A stretch of DNA of 64,000 bases from assembly GCF_938002845.1 (NCBI RefSeq), contig NZ_CALKZP010000028.1:65591-129590 (forward strand), read 5' to 3'. Shown piece after piece: positions 35,899-43,513 of this stretch. Made by a program: the position numbers and the translations under genes. Numbering within the stretch: the stretch's first letter is position 1; each line of letters begins with the position of its first letter. The notes beneath the pieces are model-generated. The model saw nothing but the letters and a program-made list of their open reading frames with translations. It was not told where the DNA came from and did not search any database. The stretch comes from an uncultured Campylobacter sp. (lineage in GTDB: Bacteria > Campylobacterota > Campylobacteria > Campylobacterales > Campylobacteraceae).

Positions 35899-37604
35899 GA
35901 GCGCTTGCAGCTATTTTTTTGATTTTTAATCTTGCATTTTGCGAGGCAAATTCTACGCTCTCCGCCGCGCATACGCGCTTAGAATCTAACGCTAGCTCCG
36001 CCGCTAGTGAGAAGAAAGATGAAAATTCCAAGATATCCGCGTCGCTAAAAGATCAGATCCGTGTTATTGACGATGAGATCAAAAATAATATCTGGGTCTC
36101 TCGCTTTTCAAATTTCATCGGCTATCAAAATTTACAAAAGCAATCCAGCCAGCTCGAAGCGGAGCTAAAAAAGAGCGCCGGCACCGATAAGATCGCAGAG
36201 ATTCAAAAAAGACTCCGCGCCGTAAAAGAGCAGCTCATACTGCTAAAAGAGTATGAAAAATCCCCGTTTTTAGATATCATCGCGATGCCCGAAACTCCCG
36301 AGCCCGCTCGCATTACAAATCCTTTTTCGATAATTTCGGGTTTTTCTACGATTAGAAATTTGCAAGCTCAAAAGATGGAGCAGAAAAACGCCATCGAAAA
36401 TATTAAAGCTTTAATCGATAAACTTGAAGCAAAAAGGGCGCTATATGAGCGTTTGATGCAGATTGATACGGACGCAAGCGCCGCGGCGGAGCTTAAAAGC
36501 TTAGATTACGAGCTTAGCGAGTTTAGCTCCGCGTACGAGATCGCGCAGACTACATACGACGTTTACGAAAAAAAGATCAACTCCCAAATCGCCGTGCAGA
36601 CTGCGGATATAAAAGCTCAAATCAAGCGCGCGGGAAACATCGCCGTATGGATACTCGTAGTCATTGCGCTGTCGTTTTTATGCAAGGTAGTGGCGAAAAA
36701 ATATATCAAAAACGACGAGAATTTTTATATCGTAAATAAAGCTATCAATGTTTTAAATTTCACGCTGATTGCGCTGATACTGCTATTTTCTTACATCGAG
36801 AATATGACGCATTTCGTAACGGTTCTTGGCTTTGCCTCGGCAGGTCTTGCGATTGCGATGAAAGATATGTTTATGAGCTCTTTAGGTTGGCTTACGATCG
36901 TGCTTGGCGGCAGCTTTCGCGTGGGCGATCGCATCAGGGTGCATAAAAACGGCGAGACCTACGTAGGCGATATCATCGACATTTCGGTGCTTAGGATGAC
37001 GATTTTCGAGGACGTTACTATGACTACGTGGAGAGAAAATAAACGCGCAGGCAGGGTAATTTTCATACCGAATAATTATATTTTTACCGATCTTATCTCA
37101 AACTACACCCACAGCGGACTTAAGACCGTCTGGGACGGCATTAGCATACTTTTAACATTTGATAGCAACCATAAAAAGGCGATGTATCTCATAAAAAACA
37201 TCGTGCGAAAGTATTCCAAGGGCTACACCGACATCGCCAAAAAGCAGATGGGCAAGCTTCGTTCGCAATACAGCATCAAAAATCCAAACGTCGAGCCTAG
37301 AATTTTCAGCTTTTTTGAGCCATACGGCATTGAAATTTCGGTTTGGTATATGACGAACTCTTACGCGACGCTCGGGCTTCGCAGCAACATTTCGGCTGAA
37401 ATTTTAGACGCCCTAAGAAGCGAGCCCGACATCAAGATCGCCTATCCTGCATACACGCTTTTTAATGGTAAAAACTATATGGCGGCAGGCGGAAATTTTG
37501 CGGCGCAAGATCTCGGCTCCGAGCAGCAAGGCTCACAAAATTTAAACGCAGCGGCACAGGGCGCGGGCTTTGCCACAGGAAGCGGATCCGGGAGCGAAAT
37601 TTGA
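35895..37604 (+). CDS. MscS-family mechanosensitive channel with periplasmic N-terminal domain
   Basis: A 569-residue inner-membrane protein that should release solutes under osmotic downshock. It begins with a signal peptide (LAAIFLIFNLAFCEA), then a ~230-residue periplasmic coiled-coil region, then three or so transmembrane helices. The pore helix reads GFASAGLAIAMKDMFMSSLGWLTIVLGGSFRVGDRIRV, the MscS signature. The cytoplasmic beta domain follows, and the C-terminal ~50 residues are Gly/Gln/Ala-rich and disordered (DLGSEQQGSQNLNAAAQGAG). That tail resembles the longer one on DnaB. It overlaps aroB (ATGA) and mtaB (TTGA), so it is within an operon. Confidence 0.9.
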   Translation: MRALAAIFLIFNLAFCEANSTLSAAHTRLESNASSAASEKKDENSKISASLKDQIRVIDDEIKNNIWVSRFSNFIGYQNLQKQSSQLEAELKKSAGTDKIAEIQKRLRAVKEQLILLKEYEKSPFLDIIAMPETPEPARITNPFSIISGFSTIRNLQAQKMEQKNAIENIKALIDKLEAKRALYERLMQIDTDASAAAELKSLDYELSEFSSAYEIAQTTYDVYEKKINSQIAVQTADIKAQIKRAGNIAVWILVVIALSFLCKVVAKKYIKNDENFYIVNKAINVLNFTLIALILLFSYIENMTHFVTVLGFASAGLAIAMKDMFMSSLGWLTIVLGGSFRVGDRIRVHKNGETYVGDIIDISVLRMTIFEDVTMTTWRENKRAGRVIFIPNNYIFTDLISNYTHSGLKTVWDGISILLTFDSNHKKAMYLIKNIVRKYSKGYTDIAKKQMGKLRSQYSIKNPNVEPRIFSFFEPYGIEISVWYMTNSYATLGLRSNISAEILDALRSEPDIKIAYPAYTLFNGKNYMAAGGNFAAQDLGSEQQGSQNLNAAAQGAGFATGSGSGSEI

Positions 37605-38833
37605 AAATTTATTTTAAAACGTTTGGATGCCGCACAAATATCTACGACACGCAGCTTATCAAAAGCAACCTCAAATCGGGCGAGATCACGCACGACGAGC
37701 AGGGCGCGGACGTCGTCGTGATAAACTCCTGCACCGTTACGAACGGCGCCGACGCAGATGTGCGAAACTACGTAAATAAGATGAACCGCCTCGGCAAAAA
37801 GATATTGCTAACCGGCTGCGGCGCGGTATCGCGCGGCGAGGAGCTGTATAAAAACGGCGCGGTTTTCGGCGTGTTTGGGATGTCGCAAAAGGAAAAGATC
37901 GACGAGTTTTTAGGCTCGGAGTCGAAATTTTACGATATCGGAGGTCTTGACGGCGTCGAAAAGAATCTGGTAAGCGACTACGAGGATCACACCAAGGCCT
38001 TTATTAAAATTCAAGAGGGGTGCGATTTTAACTGCAGCTATTGCATAATCCCCTCGGTGCGCGGCCGCTCGCGAAGCAGCTCTGAAGACGCGATCTTAAA
38101 AGAGGCGGCGAGCCTTGCCGCAAACGGCTTTAACGAGATCGTGCTAACCGGCACCAATATCGGAAGCTACGGCAAAGCCGCGGGCACGAGCCTGGGCGCG
38201 CTGCTTCAAAAACTGGGCGCGATACGCGGAATTCGCCGTATCCGCCTAGGCAGCATTGAGCCCTCGCAGATAGATACGAGCTTTCGCGAAATTTTATCCG
38301 AGCCGTGGCTCGAGCGGCATCTGCATATCGCGCTTCAGCACACTTCGCAAAAGATGCTAAGCATAATGCGCCGCCGAAATTCCGCGCTAAGGGATTTGGA
38401 GCTTTTTTGCGAGCTTACGGAGCGCGGATTTGCGCTGGGGACGGACTTTATCGTCGCGCATCCGGGCGAGAGCGAAGAAATTTGGCTCGAAGCGGTGGAA
38501 AATTTCAAAAAATTCCCGCTCACGCATCTGCATGCTTTTATCTTTTCGCCGAGGCAAGGAACCGCTTCGGCGTCGCTAAAAGGCCGCATAGACGGCAAAA
38601 CGGCGAAGGCGCGGCTAAAGATGCTGCAGAACATAACGGCGCTGAATAATTATAAATTTCGCCTTTCGCACAAGGTACCGCTAAATGTGCTGATCGAGCG
38701 GAAAAACGGAGAGTTTTATGAAGGATATGATCAATTTTATGATAAAATTTGGATCAAAAGCGATGAGGATTTGTCGAAAAAATGGATGGAGATAAGAGAT
38801 TATGAGGTTAAATTTGATGGAAATTTTGCATAA
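37601..38833 (+). CDS. mtaB: tRNA t6A37 methylthiotransferase (MtaB-like)
   Basis: A radical-SAM enzyme that adds a methylthio group to N6-threonylcarbamoyladenosine 37 of ANN-decoding tRNAs. The TTG start overlaps the previous stop by four bases. The N-terminal cluster cysteines are in FGCRTN, NSCTVT and LTGCGA; the radical-SAM motif is CDFNCSYCIIP. The region RIRLGSIEPSQI and the C-terminal TRAM-like LIERKNGEFYEGYDQFY complete it. 410 residues is typical. MtaB rather than MiaB or RimO is inferred from the N-terminus and the Helicobacter/Campylobacter context. Confidence 0.88.
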   Translation: MKIYFKTFGCRTNIYDTQLIKSNLKSGEITHDEQGADVVVINSCTVTNGADADVRNYVNKMNRLGKKILLTGCGAVSRGEELYKNGAVFGVFGMSQKEKIDEFLGSESKFYDIGGLDGVEKNLVSDYEDHTKAFIKIQEGCDFNCSYCIIPSVRGRSRSSSEDAILKEAASLAANGFNEIVLTGTNIGSYGKAAGTSLGALLQKLGAIRGIRRIRLGSIEPSQIDTSFREILSEPWLERHLHIALQHTSQKMLSIMRRRNSALRDLELFCELTERGFALGTDFIVAHPGESEEIWLEAVENFKKFPLTHLHAFIFSPRQGTASASLKGRIDGKTAKARLKMLQNITALNNYKFRLSHKVPLNVLIERKNGEFYEGYDQFYDKIWIKSDEDLSKKWMEIRDYEVKFDGNFA

Positions 38834-40586
38834 AATCAAAAAAAGCAAGCTAAATATAGTTCTGATTTTTTTAGTGCTGCTTATCGTTTTGCTCTCGATC
38901 GTTTATTTTAAAGACGATTCGCGATACATCACCGAGCGCGAATTTAGCGAGCTAGTCCGCACAGATCAGATCAAACGCGCGCATATCGAGGACGGCACGC
39001 TAAGCTTCGTTTACGACGGCAAACGCTATAAAATTTTAACCGATATCGTTAATTTAAAAGAGCTCTCCAACCACGCTTTGATTACTAAGGAAGAGGATAA
39101 CGAAAGCGGCGGTATCAGCGCGATCTTGGTAATTTTTACGTTCGCATTTTTTCTCTTCGTGTATTATTTTGAAACCGTTTTGGCGCGGCGCCGCAGGATG
39201 GACGGCGTAGGCACTGCGCGTCAAGGCGGCGCAAATGCAGAGCTCGGCGATCTTTCGCCGAGCGTTAGCGACGTAAGATTTAGCGACGTCGCGGGCATCA
39301 GCGAGGTCAAGGACGAACTCATAGAGATCGTGGATTTTTTAAAAAATCCCGCAAAATACCGAAATTTCGGCATCAAGCTGCCGAAAGGAATTTTAATGAT
39401 CGGCGAGCCGGGCGTCGGTAAAACGCTTATCGCAAAAGCCGTAGCCGGCGAGGCGGACGTGCCGTTTTTTTACCAAAGCGGCGCAAGCTTCGCCGAGGTC
39501 TTTGTGGGCGTCGGCGCTAGGCGGGTTCGCGAGCTGTTTGCGAAGGCCAAATCCTGCGCGCCTGCGATTATTTTTATCGACGAGATTGACGCGGTCGGCG
39601 GCAAGCGCGGTATCGGGCGCAACGACGAGCGGGAAGCGACGCTAAATCAGCTGCTGACCGAGATGGACGGATTTGAGGAAAACAGCGGCGTGATGGTAAT
39701 CGGCGCGACCAATAAAATAAATTTGATCGACGATGCGCTGCTGCGCTCGGGGCGCTTTGATAGGCGCGTTTTCATCGGGCTTCCGAACTACAAAGACCGC
39801 ATCGAAATTTTAAAAATTTATCTCGAGGGTAAAAGATGCAGCGCGAATATCAACAAAGTAAGTCGCCTCTGTGTGGGCTTTAGCGGCGCGGGAGTAGCGA
39901 CGCTGGTAAATGAAGCTGCGATCAACGCTCTTAAGCGCGGCAGCGATACGATCGAGCTTAGCGATTTTGAAAATGTGCGGATGAGGGTCTTTTACGGCGT
40001 GCAAAAAAGTAGAATTCTAACCGAATACGAAAAGGAGATCCAGGCGTTCTATCAGGGCGCAAAGGCGCTTAGCGCGTATTGGTATTCGTTTGATTTCGAA
40101 AAAATAGAGCTTTTAAACGATAAATTTTTAAACGAGGATTTCGAGATCGAATCCAAAACGCAAATTTTAAATCAAATCAAAGTGCTTTTAAGCGGCATGG
40201 CGGCGCTACAAATCCATAAAAACGACGCTTTTTCAAATTCTGCTAGCGACGTAAAGCAGGCTATCGCGCTGGCGCAAAAGATGGTTTTTGAGCTCGCGAT
40301 GGGCGATAGTTTCACCCCTAGCGCGCAGAGCGTGAATAAAATTTTGCAAGATTGCTACGACGAGGTAAGCGAGATAATCCGCACGATGCAGGATAAGCTA
40401 AATCAAATTTCAAAGCAAATTTTCGTCTATGAGTTCATAACTTTCGAGGATGTTCAAAAGATCTGCGAATCTGATGGTGTGGAGCAAGAAGGCGTCTCCG
40501 CGCAAGAGCAAGATTTGCAAAAGCTGGAAAAAGATAGCGAAAGCTCTGAAGAAAAGCCGCAAGACGGCACGCTAAATTTCGATTAA
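38802..40586 (+). CDS. FtsH-like AAA+ membrane protein lacking the protease site
   Basis: A membrane-anchored AAA+ ATPase of 594 residues. Two N-terminal helices flank a small periplasmic domain as in FtsH. The AAA domain is intact: Walker A GEPGVGKT (201-208), Walker B IIFIDE with Asp260-Glu261, and SGRFDRRV. The peptidase part aligns with FtsH (TEYEKEIQAF) but the zinc motif HEAGH is YQGAK (417-421). The third ligand region, SASDVKQAIALAQKMV, keeps Asp. It should therefore unfold or remodel proteins but not cut them. The start overlaps mtaB by 32 nt; ATG 38817 is an alternative. I recall a similar FtsH-like gene in this position in Helicobacter pylori (HP0286). The C-terminal tail is Glu/Gln/Ser-rich. 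Confidence 0.9.
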   Translation: MRLNLMEILHKIKKSKLNIVLIFLVLLIVLLSIVYFKDDSRYITEREFSELVRTDQIKRAHIEDGTLSFVYDGKRYKILTDIVNLKELSNHALITKEEDNESGGISAILVIFTFAFFLFVYYFETVLARRRRMDGVGTARQGGANAELGDLSPSVSDVRFSDVAGISEVKDELIEIVDFLKNPAKYRNFGIKLPKGILMIGEPGVGKTLIAKAVAGEADVPFFYQSGASFAEVFVGVGARRVRELFAKAKSCAPAIIFIDEIDAVGGKRGIGRNDEREATLNQLLTEMDGFEENSGVMVIGATNKINLIDDALLRSGRFDRRVFIGLPNYKDRIEILKIYLEGKRCSANINKVSRLCVGFSGAGVATLVNEAAINALKRGSDTIELSDFENVRMRVFYGVQKSRILTEYEKEIQAFYQGAKALSAYWYSFDFEKIELLNDKFLNEDFEIESKTQILNQIKVLLSGMAALQIHKNDAFSNSASDVKQAIALAQKMVFELAMGDSFTPSAQSVNKILQDCYDEVSEIIRTMQDKLNQISKQIFVYEFITFEDVQKICESDGVEQEGVSAQEQDLQKLEKDSESSEEKPQDGTLNFD

Positions 40587-40615
40587 ATTTTAAAATTCCA
40601 ATAAAGGAGAGGAAA

Positions 40616-41143
40616 ATGGTAAAAATAGGTGTTTTAACAATAAGTGATCGCGCTAGCGGTGGCATTTACGAAGATTTGGGAGGCAAAGAAATAATTGCCG
40701 TTATGGATGATTGGCTAACTTGCGAGAAAGAGTATTTTTATGAAATAGTTCCAGATGAGCTAGAGCTGATCAAAGATAAGCTGATTTATCTTTGCGACGA
40801 AGCGGGTTGTGATTTGGTGCTAACTACGGGCGGTACGGGCCCTGCTCCGCGCGATGTAACGCCTGAAGCGACCGAAGCGGTAAGTGAGAAATTAATGCCA
40901 GGCTTTGGCGAATTAATGCGCGCAGAGAGCCAAAAGATCGTGCCTACGGCAATTTTATCGCGTCAGATAGCAGCGATCCGCAAAAAATCTCTGATTATAA
41001 ATTTACCGGGTAATCCAAAAGCGATTAAAGAGTGCCTTCTACCAGTGTTTCCTGCCGTGCCGTATTGTATTGATCTAATGGGAGGGAATTACATAACAGC
41101 GGATGAAAATAAGATAAAGATATTCCGTCCTAAACGCAAATAA
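40616..41143 (+). CDS. mog: Molybdopterin adenylyltransferase
   Basis: Adenylylates molybdopterin before molybdenum insertion. The 175-residue cytoplasmic protein has the MogA/MoeA signature LTTGGTGPAPRDVTPEAT and the N-terminal KIGVLTISDRASGGIYEDLGG, with PGNPKAIKECL near the end. Moco is needed for enzymes such as formate dehydrogenase and nitrate reductase in this group. A strong AAAGGAGAGG site precedes the ATG. It may be cotranscribed with the FtsH-like gene (29-bp gap). Confidence 0.95.
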   Translation: MVKIGVLTISDRASGGIYEDLGGKEIIAVMDDWLTCEKEYFYEIVPDELELIKDKLIYLCDEAGCDLVLTTGGTGPAPRDVTPEATEAVSEKLMPGFGELMRAESQKIVPTAILSRQIAAIRKKSLIINLPGNPKAIKECLLPVFPAVPYCIDLMGGNYITADENKIKIFRPKRK

Positions 41144-41208
41144 TTCGCAAAATTTAGCAGGAATTAAATGATTTATGATATTATTTGGGCACAAATTTAA
41201 GGAAAAAT

Positions 41209-41526
41209 ATGAAAATAAATCACAACGATATTTTGGAATTTCATAAATATTTTAGCAAAATCAGCCACAGCAAAGGTCGTATTCGCATCCGCGTAAGTCC
41301 TAAAATTAGGGAGTTGCGAGATAGCGTAAGCGAGGAGAGTCTGAAAGCTAAAATAGCTGCAATTCGCGGGATAAAAGAGTATAAATTTAACTCTCTAATC
41401 GGCTCGCTGACGATTCATTACGACGAAAATATTTTTCCGATGCACCTTTGGGAGCAGTTTTTAAGCGGCATCAGTTCGCCTGAGCTAATAGCGCTTGTAA
41501 ATTCCAATATAGAGGCGATTTCTTGA
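41209..41526 (+). CDS. HMA2-like heavy-metal-associated domain protein
   Basis: A 105-residue protein, first gene of a tight operon. The chosen ATG 41209 has AAGGA upstream; a frame from 41185 lacks a site. The sequence SKGRIRIRVSPKIRELRDS ... IRGIKEYKFNSLIGSLTIHYDENI is a ferredoxin-like HMA2 fold (R.R.RV....G..E...N..IGSL.I.YD). It lacks the CxxC copper motif of classical HMA domains. The same fold forms the N-terminus of the P1B ATPase downstream, suggesting a partner or regulator of that pump. A partly AT-rich upstream region (41144-41208) has TATGAT at 41175-41180 as a possible -10. It ends in a TTGA overlap with the next gene. Confidence 0.75.
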   Translation: MKINHNDILEFHKYFSKISHSKGRIRIRVSPKIRELRDSVSEESLKAKIAAIRGIKEYKFNSLIGSLTIHYDENIFPMHLWEQFLSGISSPELIALVNSNIEAIS

Positions 41527-42134
41527 GCGAAGAAGCATTACGTAGTACTAAAAAATCGCGCAAAATTTTTAATAAATCTCGGAATTTAAATGAGGCACAA
41601 ATTGCAGATATCGCTCTTTTGCTTGAAAAAGAGGCGCAAATTTTGCAGTTTTATTCGCTGGGTGCAGTTAAATTTCAAGATAAAAAGTTAGGAGAAATTC
41701 TATCTTTACGAGCTGGATTACTTGAGCGGATGCTAGACTTTGCAAATTCTTGTGGGCTTGGCGCTATACCTCCTGAAAATAGCAGTGAGGCACTGGTTGC
41801 AAAAGGTATGAATGAGTTTTTGGCTTCGGCGCTTTTGATAGAAAAAAGCTCTATGATGTTTTATGACGATCTAATTAATTCGTGCAAGAACGCGGAATTT
41901 AAAGAGCTGCTGTATAAGGCACAGGCGGTTTCGTATAATGAAATTTTGCCGATTTTAAAAGAATTAAATTCTAAATGCGAGGCTGATTTAAATTCTTTGA
42001 ATTTCGCTGATTTATTAAACGAAATTTTTAAAAATCCGCAGGAATTAGAGCGGATATTTCAAAAATACGATTTGCAAAATATCTTAAATAGCGCATTTTC
42101 CAATTTAATTAAAGGAATTTTGCAGAAAAATTAA
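41523..42134 (+). CDS. Helical protein resembling ferritin-like/rubrerythrin-type bundles
   Basis: A 203-residue helical protein from a TTG start that overlaps the previous stop by four bases. Two pseudo-repeated helices have the pattern EKEAQILQFYSLGAV and IEKSSMMFYDDLINSC, as in the Glu- and Tyr-bearing helices of ferritin-like proteins. The partner helices read GLLERMLDFANS and AQAVSYNEILPILKEL; a clear ExxH is absent, so a full diiron site cannot be claimed. No signal peptide or membrane segment is evident. The operon context with metal pump genes supports an iron-related role, which is inference. The C-terminal ~50 residues look like a separate helical tail. Confidence 0.55.
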   Translation: MSEEALRSTKKSRKIFNKSRNLNEAQIADIALLLEKEAQILQFYSLGAVKFQDKKLGEILSLRAGLLERMLDFANSCGLGAIPPENSSEALVAKGMNEFLASALLIEKSSMMFYDDLINSCKNAEFKELLYKAQAVSYNEILPILKELNSKCEADLNSLNFADLLNEIFKNPQELERIFQKYDLQNILNSAFSNLIKGILQKN

Positions 42135-42164
42135 ATTAGGATTGCAAAAATCTAAAAAAGTCGC

Positions 42165-42209
42165 TATAATATCAAAATCTATGTAAAGTTGATAAAATGA
42201 CTTTATAAT
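42165..42209 (+). promoter_or_regulatory. Internal promoter region with inverted-repeat operator
   Basis: Two perfect TATAAT boxes lie at 42165-42170 and 42204-42209 in the 95-bp gap inside the metal operon. A hexamer inverted repeat, TAAAGT (42184-42189) and ACTTTA (42200-42205), with a 10-nt centre, overlaps the second box. That layout suggests a regulator site at an internal promoter for the genes from 42230. Which regulator is unknown. Confidence 0.45.
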
Positions 42210-42229
42210 CTTAACACAAGGAGAATGAA

Positions 42230-42721
42230 ATGCCGATCCCATTTCTAGCAGGTTTTGCGCTTGGTTGCGCGGCGGTTTATGCTTATAACAATCGAGATAA
42301 AATTAAAGAAGGTGCGAATAAAATCGTGAGCAGTAAAAGCGTCGAGGAGCTGAAAAATAGCGTCAAAGGCGGAGCGGAAAAATTAAGCAAAAAATCGAAA
42401 GAAATTTTTGCGGAAGCCAAAGAAGGTCTAGACGATGTCGCTGAAGCGGTAAAAGGTAAAAGAAAGTCTGGCGGTAAAAAAGCTGCGACAAGTAGCGCCA
42501 GCACTGAGACTAGCACTGCAAAAAAAACTAGAAAAAAACCGGGACCGAAACCGGGATTTAAAAGAACTAAAAAATCCACTGCGAGCGCTAAGACTGGCGT
42601 AACACCGGTAGGTGAGACATCCGCAGCATCTGCTACTCCGCTTAATATCCCGCAGATCGTAAAAATGGACGACAATTCTTCGGCTAAATTTACGTCCGCA
42701 GACGACAAATCAGAAAAATAG
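42230..42721 (+). CDS. YtxH-like small membrane protein with Lys/Pro/Thr-rich tail
   Basis: A 163-residue protein with one N-terminal glycine-containing membrane helix (MPIPFLAGFALGCAAVYAYN), then an amphipathic Lys/Glu-rich segment (SVEELKNSVKGGAEKLSKKSKEIF), as in YtxH-like proteins. The C-terminal ~80 residues are Lys/Ser/Thr/Pro-rich and include KKTRKKPGPKPGFKRTKKS, an AT-hook-like PGPKPG element. Strong AAGGAGAATG site. It resembles the small membrane proteins placed next to P1B ATPases in some ferrosome and metal operons. A surface or granule-membrane role is inference. Confidence 0.7.
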   Translation: MPIPFLAGFALGCAAVYAYNNRDKIKEGANKIVSSKSVEELKNSVKGGAEKLSKKSKEIFAEAKEGLDDVAEAVKGKRKSGGKKAATSSASTETSTAKKTRKKPGPKPGFKRTKKSTASAKTGVTPVGETSAASATPLNIPQIVKMDDNSSAKFTSADDKSEK

Positions 42722-42729
42722 AGGCCTAA

Positions 42730-43032
42730 ATGAATAGATCACTTACGACACAGCGTTCGCCGCTGGATCACGTTTTAAGCGGCGCTATAGCAGGGGCGAT
42801 CGGCGGTTGCGCCGTAGAGCTCGTTAAAGCCAAAGAAGGCAAGAGCAAATCTAAAGCGATTCGCGATGCGTTAGATATCGCGCTAAGCGGCGGTATCATC
42901 GGCGGCGGCGCGATTTACAGCGCAAATAAGCTCGTACAAGGCGAGTATCTACGCGCAGCGGCAGGCGTCGCAGTATGCGTAGGCGCGCTCATTGCGGGTA
43001 GAAATTTTATTCTTAAGGTAGGCAATGAGTAA
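42730..43032 (+). CDS. Small double-hairpin membrane protein (Gly-rich)
   Basis: A 100-residue protein of two or three short hydrophobic helices with GxxxG spacing: LSGAIAGAIGGCAVELV, ALSGGIIGGGAIYSA and AAAGVAVCVGALIAG. No enzyme motif is visible. Such glycine-zipper hairpins are found in compartment-membrane proteins such as MamC-like magnetosome proteins and in small ATPase partners, but I cannot assign a family. It follows the YtxH-like gene by 8 bp and overlaps the next by 8 bp. Confidence 0.65.
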   Translation: MNRSLTTQRSPLDHVLSGAIAGAIGGCAVELVKAKEGKSKSKAIRDALDIALSGGIIGGGAIYSANKLVQGEYLRAAAGVAVCVGALIAGRNFILKVGNE

Positions 43033-43510
43033 TCCATATATCACAAAAAAAGATTTGAAAGAAATTCTAGACGATTACGATTTTGGTGGCAACAAATATG
43101 CTGGCGGCTCTGCGGGTAGCTTTGCCGGCGATGAAAAGCTCGGCGGTTGGGCCAAATGGATAAACGAGCGGGTAAATTCTACACCTTTTAATAGCTCAGC
43201 CTCCGACAATGGCTCGGATAATAAAGATTCCGCCGCTCAAAGCTCAAGTGATGTAAATTCTACTCAGGGCTCCGCTTTCGGTGGAATTTTTAATTCCTTG
43301 GGTGGCAGGCAAAACGCGAACGGCTTATTCGGTAACAACTCATTTATCACAGGTATCGTTCTAGGGGCCGCAGCGACTTATTTTCTCACCGACGAAAATG
43401 CGCAAAAAAAGCTTTTTAAGCTCATCGCAAAGGGCACCGAGATGTTTCAGATGGGCATCGAAGAGATGAAGGAGCGATTCGAAGACGCCAAGGCAGAGAT
43501 GCAAGAGTAG
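43025..43510 (+). CDS. YtxH-like membrane protein with Asn/Ser-rich N-terminal half
   Basis: A 161-residue protein overlapping the previous gene by 8 bp. Its first ~100 residues are disordered and Gly/Asn/Ser-rich (NSSASDNGSDNKDSAAQSSS). A single membrane helix, FITGIVLGAAATYFLTDEN, is followed by an amphipathic charged helix (KGTEMFQMGIEEMKERF), the YtxH-like layout. It ends three bases before the P-type ATPase. Probably a structural or partner protein for the pump. Confidence 0.68.
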   Translation: MSNPYITKKDLKEILDDYDFGGNKYAGGSAGSFAGDEKLGGWAKWINERVNSTPFNSSASDNGSDNKDSAAQSSSDVNSTQGSAFGGIFNSLGGRQNANGLFGNNSFITGIVLGAAATYFLTDENAQKKLFKLIAKGTEMFQMGIEEMKERFEDAKAEMQE

Positions 43511-43513
43511 TCA

